Below, piece by piece: positions 42,262 through 51,580 of a DNA stretch of 64,000 bases (the first letter of the stretch is position 1; the number at the start of each line of letters is the position of its first letter). The notes beneath the pieces were generated by a model, which saw only the letters and a list, made by a program, of their open reading frames with translations, was not told where the DNA came from and searched no databases. Origin of the DNA: Glycomyces paridis (GTDB lineage: Bacteria; Actinomycetota; Actinomycetes; Mycobacteriales; Micromonosporaceae); contig NZ_STGX01000001.1 of assembly GCF_004912155.1 (NCBI RefSeq), positions 314,728 to 378,727 of the forward strand, in the 5' to 3' direction. The translations under genes and the position numbers were made by a program.

Positions 42262-42822
42262 ATGGAGGACAACCCCCCGGGCTACGAACTGGCCGACCGG
42301 ATGGCCCTGACCGAGCCGGCCCAGGTGAAGGCCGTCGGCCATCCGCTCCGCACCGCCGTCCTGCAACTCCTCGCCGAGCGGGCCGCCACGGTCTCCGAAC
42401 TCGCCGCCGCGCTCGAACGCCCCAAGAGCACGGTCGCGCACCACGTCGACGTCCTCGCCCGCAACGGCCTGCTCCAGGTCGTGCGCACGCGAAAGGTCCG
42501 CGCGATCGAGGAGCGCTTCTACGGGCGCACCGCCCGCCTGTTCCACATCGCCGCCGAACCGGCCGCCACCGGCACCGCCGCGGGGGACTTCAACGACTTC
42601 GACGTGGCCGCCCGCGAGTCCGCGGCGGCCTTCGAGGAGGGCCGGCTCTGGGGCTTCATCCGCCACGCGCGCATCAGCGAGGACCAGGCCTCCGCGTTCT
42701 GGGACCGCATGGCCGCCCTCGTCGCCGAGTTCGACCGCCTCCCGCGATCGGGCGAGACCGTCTACGGCTTCGCGGTCGGGGTCTACCCCACCGACCACCC
42801 GGCGCTCCCGCCCGAGGAGTGA
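42262..42822 (+). CDS. ArsR-family winged-helix regulator
   Basis: 186 residues. N-terminal winged HTH: AVGHPLRTAVLQLLAERAAT, LAAALERPKSTVAHHVDVLA and a wing with RTRKVRAIEERFYGRTARLF. No metal-binding Cys pair is visible, so it is not a classical metal sensor. The C-terminal 100 residues resemble the helical extension of ArsR-like proteins that pair with SRPBCC or hydrolase genes. Probably controls the divergent hydrolase. Confidence 0.88.
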   Translation: MEDNPPGYELADRMALTEPAQVKAVGHPLRTAVLQLLAERAATVSELAAALERPKSTVAHHVDVLARNGLLQVVRTRKVRAIEERFYGRTARLFHIAAEPAATGTAAGDFNDFDVAARESAAAFEEGRLWGFIRHARISEDQASAFWDRMAALVAEFDRLPRSGETVYGFAVGVYPTDHPALPPEE

Positions 42823-42858
42823 CCCGGGCCCCGGTCGAGGACGGCCGGTGAGCCGGCG

Positions 42859-44769
42859 TCACGACCACCGTTCGAACTCGGCGTCGAGGCGCGGGTCGGT
42901 GCGCACCCAGACCTCGCCGTCGGCCGCCCCGGCGGGCGGATCGACGCGGTCGAGGCCGAGGAATCCGACCAGTTCGATCAGCTCGGCGCGCTCGGCGCGA
43001 CGGTCCTCCAGGCGGTCCGATTCGAAGAAGACGTAGAACCGGTCGCTCGTGTCGACGATGCCCGAAGCGGCCCAGATCCGCGCCACCTCCACGATCGCGT
43101 CGGACGCCGTCGTGACCGCCTCGGCCCGCGCCCTCCCGCGGGCCTCTGGCGACGCTTCGAGGTCGTCGAGGCGGGGCATCCACTGCCCGAAGTGGCGCAG
43201 CCCCGAGAATCCGTTCTCGAAGAACAGCATCGCGGCGGGCATGTACGCGTTGGCGCGGTCGACCTTGAGGTACTCGGTTCGGGAGCCCTCGCCCCCTTCG
43301 GCCCGGGCGATCACTTTCCTCCCGGGCATGAGCACGAGCCGCTCGCCCGAGGCCTGGTCCTCGATGGTGACGACCCCGCCGTCGCGGCCCTTGAAGAACG
43401 CGGAGAAGGCGACGTAGCCCTCCTGGGGGCGGCGCACCGAGGCCTGCTCCTCGGTGCCGGTGTCGTCGCGAAAGACGTACCGGCGGGGAGCCGCCGCATC
43501 GGGGCCGGCCTCGCCTCCGTCCGTGCCCTGCCGATTCGCCTCGTCGCGGTGACGGCGGGCCTGCTCGAACTCGTCGACGTCCGTCGTCCAGGACCCGAGC
43601 CCGTCCAGTGCGGCGCAGCCGCCGTCCACGAACGCGCGCACCACGGCCAGGTACCGGGCGAGGCCGTCGACCAGGCTGTACTCGACCCGGTACACCGCCT
43701 TTTCCTCGCCGTCCGCCGGTGTGGCGGTCGTGATGCGTGTGACGGCGTCGGCGTAGAAGTACAGCTGGAGCCCTTCGCCCAAGGCCTCGTCCTCGATGGT
43801 GAACACCTGGTTGCCCGAGCCGTGCCGCTCGGCCACGAACTCCCAGAACGCCTCGGCTGCGGCGCGGGGAGCGCCCGGGGTCCACGTCTGCTCGGCGTCC
43901 TTGTCGTCGGAGAACTCGAGTGCCCGTGCCCCGGCGGAGCGGTCGGCGTCGGCGTCGAACGGTCGCTTCCGGGCGTCGGCGGCGGCCTCGGCACAGATCA
44001 GGAAGCCCACGGTGTTCACCGCGTCGTCGGCCGAATCCGGGCGCGCGCCGCGCACCGCCGCGCGGGCCGCCTCCTCCATCCGGCGCCAGTCCTGCTTGTC
44101 GGTGCCGGTCTTGCCCCTTCGCGGATCTCGAGCGATGCGCATCCCCGCGCAGGCCCGCTCCGCGGCGCCGATCACTTCGAGCACCTCGGGGAGCAGCCCG
44201 GGATCGACGGCCCCGGGGTCGCGGCGCGGGATCGTCGAGCGGTGCAGGTACTGCCCGGTGTACTTCAGGATTGCGGCGTCGAGCGGGGAGAGCGCGACGC
44301 CGCGCCGAGCGCGGTCGCGGTCCGCCTCGTACTCCTGCGCCCGACTCCAGTCGGCGGTCTCACGGGCCGCCCCCATCGCCGCGAGGACCCGGCCGCCTTC
44401 GAGCAGGCCGACGTCGGCGCCGTGCGCGACGAGCCGGACCCGGTCCCATTCGGCCCGGCCGAGGAACGCGTCCACGTCCTCGGGCGCGGCGAGGAGGATC
44501 GGGTCGAGCAGCGCGGCGGCCGCGTCCTGGTCGAGCGGGCCGCTGACGCCCGCGTCATGGCACAGCGGCAGCAGCGCGCTCCACAGGATCAGATGCCTGG
44601 ACAGGTCGTCGCGGAGGACTGCGAGGTGCGCCTCCCCGACGGGGACAACGAAGATCCGCGGGTCGTGGTTGGCGTCGGCGCCGCCGACGACCTCGAGCGC
44701 CAGATCCCGGTCCTGCCGGAGCACGCGGGGCAGCCACCGGTTCTCACGGGCGAACTCGATCCGACTCAC
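42859..44769 (-). CDS. Large protein of unknown function with internal duplication
   Basis: 636 residues from a GTG with GAAGGGA upstream; no signal peptide or membrane helix. The N-terminal half (1-300) is mainly helical. Two related segments follow: about residues 305-410 (AFWEFVAERHG, FTIEDEALGEGLQLYFY, VEYSLVDGLARYLAVVRAFV) and about 450-545 (AFSAFFKGRDG, VTIEDQASGERLVLMPG, TEYLKVDRANAYMPAAMLFF), so a domain has duplicated. A third helical region ends in VWVRTDPRLDAEFERWS. I do not recognise a catalytic motif. Probably cytoplasmic. Confidence 0.8.
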   Translation of the reverse strand: MSRIEFARENRWLPRVLRQDRDLALEVVGGADANHDPRIFVVPVGEAHLAVLRDDLSRHLILWSALLPLCHDAGVSGPLDQDAAAALLDPILLAAPEDVDAFLGRAEWDRVRLVAHGADVGLLEGGRVLAAMGAARETADWSRAQEYEADRDRARRGVALSPLDAAILKYTGQYLHRSTIPRRDPGAVDPGLLPEVLEVIGAAERACAGMRIARDPRRGKTGTDKQDWRRMEEAARAAVRGARPDSADDAVNTVGFLICAEAAADARKRPFDADADRSAGARALEFSDDKDAEQTWTPGAPRAAAEAFWEFVAERHGSGNQVFTIEDEALGEGLQLYFYADAVTRITTATPADGEEKAVYRVEYSLVDGLARYLAVVRAFVDGGCAALDGLGSWTTDVDEFEQARRHRDEANRQGTDGGEAGPDAAAPRRYVFRDDTGTEEQASVRRPQEGYVAFSAFFKGRDGGVVTIEDQASGERLVLMPGRKVIARAEGGEGSRTEYLKVDRANAYMPAAMLFFENGFSGLRHFGQWMPRLDDLEASPEARGRARAEAVTTASDAIVEVARIWAASGIVDTSDRFYVFFESDRLEDRRAERAELIELVGFLGLDRVDPPAGAADGEVWVRTDPRLDAEFERWS

Positions 44770-44854
44770 GCGACGTTCCCTTCATCGAGGCGGGCGCCGG
44801 GGCGACGCCCGGACGCGAGCGCCGCCGCCCGCGTCGGCGCGGCCGGCGGCGCCG

Positions 44855-45937
<1,083 letters not shown>

Positions 45938-46064
45938 GTCTAGGCGGCGCCGGAGCGGGACGTCGCGGCGCGACCTCGTATGGAGTGGGCGCCCACCCCG
46001 CGGGCGGGGTGTCGGGCGGCGTGCCTGTCGCCTTCGGGGGCGGGCGCCCGGTTTCGGGGCCGGT

Positions 46065-46487
46065 TCAGGCGGTCAGCAGGCCCACGCCGAGGGTCGCGAC
46101 CCCGGCCGCGAGGCTCGCCGCGCCGACGAACACCAGCGCGATCGCCCGGTTCGGCCGGGTGCGGCCCTTGCCCGCCATCGCGGCGAAGAACCCGCCGGAC
46201 ATGAGGACGGCGGCGGCCGGGATCGCGGCGCGGGCGGTCCAGCCCCAGAAGCCGGTGAGCGCGGTCGCGTCGGCGAGGACGAGGGCGACGAGGCTGAGGA
46301 TGACGAGGACGCCGGCGTGGGCGTGCCCGGCGCGGGAGAAGGCCTTCTGGAAGTCGGTGAGGGGCACGCCCCCTCCGGCGACCTTGACGAGGAACAGGCC
46401 GCCGAACTCGATGGTGACGACGGTGAGGAGGCCGATCCCGGCCAGGATGCGGGAGGCGTCGCTCAGGGCGATGGTGGATTCGAACAT
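46065..46487 (-). CDS. Four-helix membrane protein, TetR-regulated
   Basis: 140 residues from the ATG at 46487, with four transmembrane helices (ILAGIGLLTVVTIEFGGLFL, HAHAGVLVILSLVALVLADA, AAIPAAAVLMSGGFFAAMAG, IALVFVGAASLAAGVATLGV). Between the first two is a conserved-looking KAFSRAGHAHAG with two His. Probably the target of the divergent TetR repressor. Family and transport substrate unknown. Confidence 0.8.
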   Translation of the reverse strand: MFESTIALSDASRILAGIGLLTVVTIEFGGLFLVKVAGGGVPLTDFQKAFSRAGHAHAGVLVILSLVALVLADATALTGFWGWTARAAIPAAAVLMSGGFFAAMAGKGRTRPNRAIALVFVGAASLAAGVATLGVGLLTA

Positions 46488-46534
46488 CAGGGGGTTTCCA
46501 ATCTCGTGCGTTGTCCTCAACCTACCCACCGGTC

Positions 46535-46578
46535 TTGACAGTGTCAAGTTGTGTGCCCGTGTTGTTTGACACTGTCAA
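46535..46578. promoter_or_regulatory. Twin TetR operators
   Basis: TTGACAGTGTCAA (46535-46547) and TTGACACTGTCAA (46566-46578) are perfect odd palindromes, centres 31 bases apart, in the 112-base spacer between the membrane protein and the TetR gene. Each contains a TTGACA -35-like hexamer, so binding would block both promoters. Confidence 0.85.
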
Positions 46579-46599
46579 GTTCTGCGCTAGAGTGGCCGC

Positions 46600-47163
46600 G
46601 TGACCGATCGCTACCACCACGGCGACCTCCGCCGCGCCCTCATCGACGCGGCCGTCGAGGCCGTCGCCGAGGCCGGGCCCAGCGCCCTGAGCCTGCGCGC
46701 CGTCGCCAAGCGGGCCGGCGTGTCCCACGCCGCCCCCGCCCACCACTTCGGCGACAAGGCCGGGCTCCTCACGGCGGTCGCCGCCGAGGGCTTCGAGCGC
46801 TTCGCCGACGCGCTGGAGGCGGCCTGGGGCGACACCGGGGACTTCTACGCCGTGGGGGCCGCTTACGTGCGCTTCGCCATCGACCGCAGGCCGTACTTCG
46901 CGGTCATGTTCCGGCCCGAGCTGGTCCACACCGACGACCCCGACCTGGAGCGCGCCGCCGCCCGCGCCGCCGCCGCGCTGCACCGCGGCTCGGGCGAGTC
47001 CGACCCCGACGCGGGCTTCAACGCCGCCGCGCTCGGCGCCTGGTCCCTCGCGCACGGCTTCGCCGAACTCCTCATCGCCGGGAACTTCCCGCCCGCGGTC
47101 CGCGCCGACCCGGAGGCCGCGTTCAAGGCCGTCGCGCAGGCGACCGGCCTGGGCCGCGCCTGA
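46600..47163 (+). CDS. TetR-family transcriptional regulator
   Basis: 187 residues from a GTG. N-terminal HTH YHHGDLRRALIDAAVEAVAE, LSLRAVAKRAGVSHAAPAHH and FGDKAGLLTAVAAEGFERF, then a helical WHG-type TetR_C ligand domain (AAYVRFAIDRRPYFAVMFRP, LGAWSLAHGFAELLIAGNFP). Very likely represses itself and the divergent membrane protein through the twin operators. Confidence 0.94.
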   Translation: MTDRYHHGDLRRALIDAAVEAVAEAGPSALSLRAVAKRAGVSHAAPAHHFGDKAGLLTAVAAEGFERFADALEAAWGDTGDFYAVGAAYVRFAIDRRPYFAVMFRPELVHTDDPDLERAAARAAAALHRGSGESDPDAGFNAAALGAWSLAHGFAELLIAGNFPPAVRADPEAAFKAVAQATGLGRA

Positions 47164-47194
47164 ACCGAGCCCGAGTCGTGTCGCCTCCTCCGAT

Positions 47195-47292
47195 CGGGCG
47201 ACTTCACCGCTGCCGGAGCCGGTTTTCGTCGTACCCGCGCGGCATCGTGGGCAGTACGTTTCCCCTCTGGGTGGGTGGGGGCTAAGGATGGC
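47195..47292 (+). repeat. Interspersed repeat element, copy D
   Basis: Shares TTTTCGTCGTACCCGCGCGG, TTTCCCCTCTGGGTGGGTGG and GGGCTAAGGATGGCAGG with copies A-C; the left end (GGGCGACT) is less conserved. It lies between the TetR stop and the OhrR promoter. Confidence 0.8.
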
Positions 47293-47373
47293 AGGGGCGG
47301 TTCGACGCGTCGACTCGCACTGCGACTCGGGCGCGGCGATCCGTCGGGTGAGTGTGATGCGTTCACGATTGAG

Positions 47374-47394
47374 TTGTGCACAATTAAGTTGTGC
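47374..47394. promoter_or_regulatory. OhrR operator
   Basis: TTGTGCACAA (47374-47383) overlaps GCACAA-ttaag-TTGTGC (47378-47394), the A/T-rich inverted-repeat type bound by OhrR, directly upstream of the ohrR start. Confidence 0.8.
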
Positions 47395-47409
47395 GCTATG
47401 GTTCTGTGC

Positions 47410-47859
47410 ATGGACGCCACGCCTCGACTCCGCGAACAGGCCTGCTTCGCGCTGTACACCGCCTCCCGGGCGGTCATCGGGCTGTACCGGCCGCTCCTCG
47501 ACCGGCTCGGCCTGACCTACCCGCAGTTCCTGGTCCTCATGGCGCTGTGGGAGAGCGACGGCCGCACCGTGACCGACCTCGGCGACGCGCTCCAACTCGA
47601 TTCCGGCACCGTCTCGCCGCTCCTCAAGCGGCTGGAGGCCGCCGGGTTCGTCGAGCGCCGCCGCGGCTCGAACGGCGACGAGCGCCGCGTGACCGTCCAC
47701 CTCACCGAGTCCGGCGCCGCGCTCGAAAGCCGGGGCTGCGAGATCACGCAGGTCGTCGGCGGCGCCTCCGGCATGTCGCACGACGAACTCATCGCCCTGC
47801 GCGACAAGCTCAACGAGTTCACCCAGGCCATCCGCACCCGTGAAACCGCCACCGAGTAA
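47410..47859 (+). CDS. ohrR: Organic hydroperoxide-sensing MarR-family repressor
   Basis: 149 residues from the ATG at 47410 (47398 is also in frame). OhrR hallmarks: the N-terminal sensor Cys12 in LREQACFALYTASRAVIGLY, then LGLTYPQFLVLMALWESDGR, LQLDSGTVSPLLKRLEAAGF and the wing RRRGSNGDERRVTVHLTESG. Oxidation of Cys by organic peroxides releases it from DNA. It is followed 10 bases later by ohr, its standard target, with an operator just upstream. Confidence 0.94.
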   Translation: MDATPRLREQACFALYTASRAVIGLYRPLLDRLGLTYPQFLVLMALWESDGRTVTDLGDALQLDSGTVSPLLKRLEAAGFVERRRGSNGDERRVTVHLTESGAALESRGCEITQVVGGASGMSHDELIALRDKLNEFTQAIRTRETATE

Positions 47860-47869
47860 GGGGAACACC

Positions 47870-48292
47870 ATGGAACCGCTCTACATCGCCCACGCCGTCT
47901 CCTCGGGAGAGGGCCGCAACGGCCGCGTCGCCACCGACGACGGCCTCATCGACCTCGACCTGGCCATCCAGAAGGAACTGGGCGGCCCCGGGGGCAAGAC
48001 CAACCCCGAGCAGCTCTTCGCGGCGGGCTACGCGGCCTGCTTCCACAGCGCGCTCCAGGCCGTCGCCCGCGCCGCCAAGGTCGACCTCGGCGCCTCCACC
48101 GTGGAGGCCAGCGTCGGCATCGGCAAGGAGGGCGAGGGCTTCGGCCTCAACGCGATCCTGGAGGTCGCCACCCCCGGCGCCCCCCGTGAGACCGCCGAGG
48201 CGCTGGTGGCGAAGGCCCACCAGGTCTGCCCGTACTCCAACGCCACCCGGGGCAACATCGTGGTCGAGATCGACCTCGTCGAGACCGCCTGA
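47870..48292 (+). CDS. ohr: Organic hydroperoxide resistance protein
   Basis: 140 residues. OsmC/Ohr fold with the reactive Cys57 (AAGYAACFHSALQAVARAAK) and resolving Cys120 (HQVCPYSNATRGNIVVEIDL). A thiol-dependent peroxidase that reduces fatty-acid and other organic hydroperoxides. AAGGGGA ribosome site five bases upstream of the ATG. Confidence 0.96.
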   Translation: MEPLYIAHAVSSGEGRNGRVATDDGLIDLDLAIQKELGGPGGKTNPEQLFAAGYAACFHSALQAVARAAKVDLGASTVEASVGIGKEGEGFGLNAILEVATPGAPRETAEALVAKAHQVCPYSNATRGNIVVEIDLVETA

Positions 48293-48295
48293 GCG

Positions 48296-48344
48296 ATGAC
48301 GTGAAAGGAGGGCCCCGCCAGCCGGGGCCCTCCTTTCACGTCAT
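48296..48344. terminator. Very long perfect bidirectional terminator
   Basis: A 22-base perfect inverted repeat (48296-48317 and 48323-48344; inner part GGAGGGCCCCG, loop ccagc) with A and T tracts on the two sides. It starts 4 bases after the ohr stop and its right arm includes the stop codon region of the convergent membrane gene. Confidence 0.92.
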
Positions 48345-48787
48345 GGGGTTCCCGCGAACCGCCGACGCAGCGCCTTGCCGAGCTCGACCGCGCAGGCCAC
48401 GGCGACCACCGGCACCGCCATCACCCACGCGCGGCCGACCGCGTCGGTCGTCAGAGTGGTCCACAGCGGCTGTTCGGGCAGGAACACCAGGCCCGTGACG
48501 CACACCGCGGCGATGCACAGCGCGAACGCGAGCGCGCCCGCCCGCAGCGGGCGCAGCAGACCCAGGGGGAGCAGCCGCCCGTCGGCCTGGCGCACCCCGT
48601 AGACGATGCCGCCGACCAGCGTGAAGACCAGCCAGCCGAAGTTCGTGGAGCTGAAGCCCGAGATCCCGTGGTACTCGCCGCGGGCCAGGCCGAAGGCGGC
48701 GGCGACCGCGGCGCCGGAGGCGCCGGCCCACAGCCAGGGCCACAGGTCCAGGCGCAGTGATCGGTTGAGGGAGTGAAGCAATCTCAT
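48341..48787 (-). CDS. Four-helix membrane protein of unknown function
   Basis: 148 residues with four hydrophobic helices (LWPWLWAGASGAAVAAAFGL, FGWLVFTLVGGIVYGV, GALAFALCIAAVCVTGLVFL, RAWVMAVPVVAVACAVELGK). No family recognised. Its last codons lie next to the shared terminator. Confidence 0.75.
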   Translation of the reverse strand: MRLLHSLNRSLRLDLWPWLWAGASGAAVAAAFGLARGEYHGISGFSSTNFGWLVFTLVGGIVYGVRQADGRLLPLGLLRPLRAGALAFALCIAAVCVTGLVFLPEQPLWTTLTTDAVGRAWVMAVPVVAVACAVELGKALRRRFAGTP

Positions 48788-48887
48788 CCACTCAGGATCG
48801 CCCGGCGCGGGGCGCCGCGCGTCCGCTCCGGGTACCCGAGCGGACGCGCGGCCTCGACCCCGGTCGTAGTCCCGGGGTGCCGAGGCC

Positions 48888-49658
48888 CTAATCCGTGGCG
48901 CTCGGCGCCTTGCCCTTGCGGAAGATCTTGCGGCCCAGCCACACCAGCGGGTCGTACCGGTCGCCGGCGACGCGCTCCTTCATCGGGATGATGGCGTTGT
49001 CGGTGATGTGGATGTGCTCGGGGCACACCTCGGTGCAGCACTTGGTGATGTTGCAGTAGCCCAGGCCCTGCTCGTCCTGAGCGGCCTCGCGCCGGTCGTC
49101 GCGCGCGTCGAGGGGGTGCATGTCGAGTTCGGCGGCGCGGATGAACAGGCGCGGGCCCGAGAACGGCGGCTTGTTCTCCTCGTGGTCGCGCACCACGTGG
49201 CAGGTGTTCTGGCACAGGAAGCACTCGATGCACTTGCGGAACTCCTGGCTGCGCTCCACGTCGACCTGCTGCATCCGGTACTCGCCGGGCTTGAGGTCCG
49301 CGGGGGGCGCGAACTGCGGCATCTCGCGCGCCTTCTCGTAGTTGAACGAGACGTCGGTGACCAGGTCGCGCACCACGGGGAAGGTCCGCAGCGGGGTGAT
49401 GGTGACCGGCTCGCCGTCGGCGAACAGGTTCATGCGGGTCATGCACATCAGGCGCGGCATCCCGTTGACCTCGGCCGAGCACGAACCGCACTTGCCGGCC
49501 TTGCAGTTCCACCGCACCGCGAGGTCGGGGGCCTGCTCGGCCTGGATGCGGTGCACCACGTCGAGGACCACCTCGCCCTCGTTGACCGCGACGTCGAACT
49601 CGGCGAGCTCGCCGCCCTCGGCGTCGCCCCGCCATACCCGGAAGGTCCTCGTGCTCAT
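48888..49658 (-). CDS. sdhB: Succinate dehydrogenase iron-sulfur subunit
   Basis: 256 residues. [2Fe-2S] ligands in WNCKAGKCGSCSAEVNG and MPRLMC, and the two further clusters in CIECFLCQNTCHVV and CNITKCCTEVCPEHI. It carries electrons from SdhA to the membrane anchor. The start overlaps the sdhA stop by one base. Operon order sdhC-sdhA-sdhB is that of the actinobacterial Sdh1 type. Confidence 0.96.
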   Translation of the reverse strand: MSTRTFRVWRGDAEGGELAEFDVAVNEGEVVLDVVHRIQAEQAPDLAVRWNCKAGKCGSCSAEVNGMPRLMCMTRMNLFADGEPVTITPLRTFPVVRDLVTDVSFNYEKAREMPQFAPPADLKPGEYRMQQVDVERSQEFRKCIECFLCQNTCHVVRDHEENKPPFSGPRLFIRAAELDMHPLDARDDRREAAQDEQGLGYCNITKCCTEVCPEHIHITDNAIIPMKERVAGDRYDPLVWLGRKIFRKGKAPSATD

Positions 49659-51571
49659 CAGGCTTCCTCCACTGTCGTTGAGGGATCGGTCGTCGCAGTG
49701 CCGTACTCGTCGGCGGTCATGTACTTCGACAGCTCGGCGGTCTCGAACAGCCCCAGCAGCTCCGGCGTCATGGCCGGGACGTCCTGGCGCGTCAAGCGCA
49801 CCTCGCCGTCCTCAAGGGAGGCGACCAGGTTGATCTTGCGCCACTCGGGGTCCATGCCGGGGGCGTCCTCGCGGGTGTGGCCGCCGCGCGACTCGTCGCG
49901 CTCAAGGGCCGCCTTCGCCGTCGCCACCGAGCAGACGTACATGTTCCGCAGGTCGAGCGCGAGGTGCCAGCCGGGGTTGTAGGCCCGCCCGCCCGAGGCG
50001 CTCACGTTCGCGATCCGGCTTTCGAGCGCCGCCAGCTCGGTCAGCGCCTCCTCCAGCTCGCCCGCCTTGCGGATGATCCCGACCAGGCGGCCGTTCACCG
50101 CCTGGAGCGCGCTCTGGAGCGCGTACGGGTTCTCGCCCTCGTTCCCGAACGGGCGCAGCGCGTCCTCTGCCGCCGCGGCGATCTCGGCCTCGGTGAGCTT
50201 GGGCGACTCGGCGCCCGAGGCGTGCGCCGCGGCGTACTCGCCGGCGCGCTTGCCGAAGACCAGCAGGTCCGACAGGGAGTTCCCGCCGAGCCGGTTCGAG
50301 CCGTGCATCCCGCCCGAGACCTCGCCGGCCGCGAACAGGCCCGCGACCGCCGAGGCGGCAGTGTCGGCGTCGACCTCGATGCCGCCCATGATGTAGTGGC
50401 AGGTCGGGCCCACCTCCATCGGCTCGGCGGTGATGTCGACGTCCGCGAGCTCCTTGAACTGGTGGTACATCGAGGGGAGCTTCTTGCGGATGGTCTCGGC
50501 GTCGCGCCGGGACGCGATGTCGAGGTATACGCCGCCGTGCTCCGAACCCCTGCCCGCCTTGACCTCCGAGTTGATGGCCCGCGCGACCTCGTCGCGCGGC
50601 AGCAGCTCCGGCGGGCGGCGGTTGTGGTCGGGGTCGGTGTACCAGCGGTCGCCCTCCTCGGGGTTGTCGGCGTACTGCGCCTTGAACACCTCGGGGATGT
50701 AGTCGAACATGAACCGCTCGCCCGCGGAGTTCTTGAGGACGCCGCCGTCGCCGCGCACCGACTCGGTGACGAGGATGCCGCGAACCGAAGGGGGCCAGAC
50801 CATCCCGGTCGGATGGAACTGGATGAACTCCATGTTGATGAGCTTCGCCCCGGCCCGCAGCGCGAGGGCGTGCCCGTCGCCGGTGTACTCCCACGAGTTC
50901 GAGGTGACCTTGAACGAGCGCCCGATGCCGCCGGTGGCGAGCACGATCGCGGGGGCCGCGATCGCCATGAAGCCGCCCGTGGCGCGGCGGTAGCCGAAGG
51001 CGCCCTTGACCGCGCCGCCCTCGATGAACAGCTCGGTGATCGTGGTCTCGTCGATGACCTGGAGCTTCGACTCCGACTCGCCCGCGGCCTCGTCGTCCTG
51101 CTGGAGCGAGACGAGCTTCTGCTGGAGGGTGCGGATGAGTTCGAGGCCCGTGCGGTCGCCGACGTGGGCGAGGCGCGGGTACTCGTGGCCGCCGAAGTTG
51201 CGCTGGCTGATCTTGCCCTCGGGGGTGCGGTCGAACAGCGCGCCGTAGGTCTCCAGCTCCCAGATCCGGTCGGGCGCCTCCTGGGCGTGGAGCTCGGCCA
51301 TCCGGTAGTTGTTGAGGAACTTGCCCCCGCGCATGGTGTCGCGGAAGTGGACCTGCCAGTTGTCGTTGGCGTTGACGTTGCCCATCGCGGCGGCCGCGCC
51401 GCCCTCGGCCATGACGGTGTGCGCCTTGCCGAACAGGGACTTGGAGATGACGATGACGCTCTTGCCCGCCAGGCGCGCCTCGACGGCCGCGCGCAGTCCC
51501 GCGCCGCCCGCGCCGATGACCAGGACGTCGCACGCCAGGTGCTCGACCTCGTTGATGTCGTTGTCGCTCAT
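49658..51571 (-). CDS. sdhA: Succinate dehydrogenase flavoprotein subunit
   Basis: 637 residues. FAD dinucleotide fold DVLVIGAGGAGLRAAVEARL, the flavinylation-site His region FGKAHTVMAEGGAAAAMGN, NFGGHEYPRLAHVGDRTG, substrate and active-site segments (HPTGMVWPPSVRGILVTESV, HYIMGGIEVDAD) and GSNRLGGNSLSDLLVFGKRA. Oxidises succinate to fumarate. Starts 9 bases after the anchor gene. Confidence 0.97.
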   Translation of the reverse strand: MSDNDINEVEHLACDVLVIGAGGAGLRAAVEARLAGKSVIVISKSLFGKAHTVMAEGGAAAAMGNVNANDNWQVHFRDTMRGGKFLNNYRMAELHAQEAPDRIWELETYGALFDRTPEGKISQRNFGGHEYPRLAHVGDRTGLELIRTLQQKLVSLQQDDEAAGESESKLQVIDETTITELFIEGGAVKGAFGYRRATGGFMAIAAPAIVLATGGIGRSFKVTSNSWEYTGDGHALALRAGAKLINMEFIQFHPTGMVWPPSVRGILVTESVRGDGGVLKNSAGERFMFDYIPEVFKAQYADNPEEGDRWYTDPDHNRRPPELLPRDEVARAINSEVKAGRGSEHGGVYLDIASRRDAETIRKKLPSMYHQFKELADVDITAEPMEVGPTCHYIMGGIEVDADTAASAVAGLFAAGEVSGGMHGSNRLGGNSLSDLLVFGKRAGEYAAAHASGAESPKLTEAEIAAAAEDALRPFGNEGENPYALQSALQAVNGRLVGIIRKAGELEEALTELAALESRIANVSASGGRAYNPGWHLALDLRNMYVCSVATAKAALERDESRGGHTREDAPGMDPEWRKINLVASLEDGEVRLTRQDVPAMTPELLGLFETAELSKYMTADEYGTATTDPSTTVEEA

Positions 51572-51580
51572 GCTCTTCCC

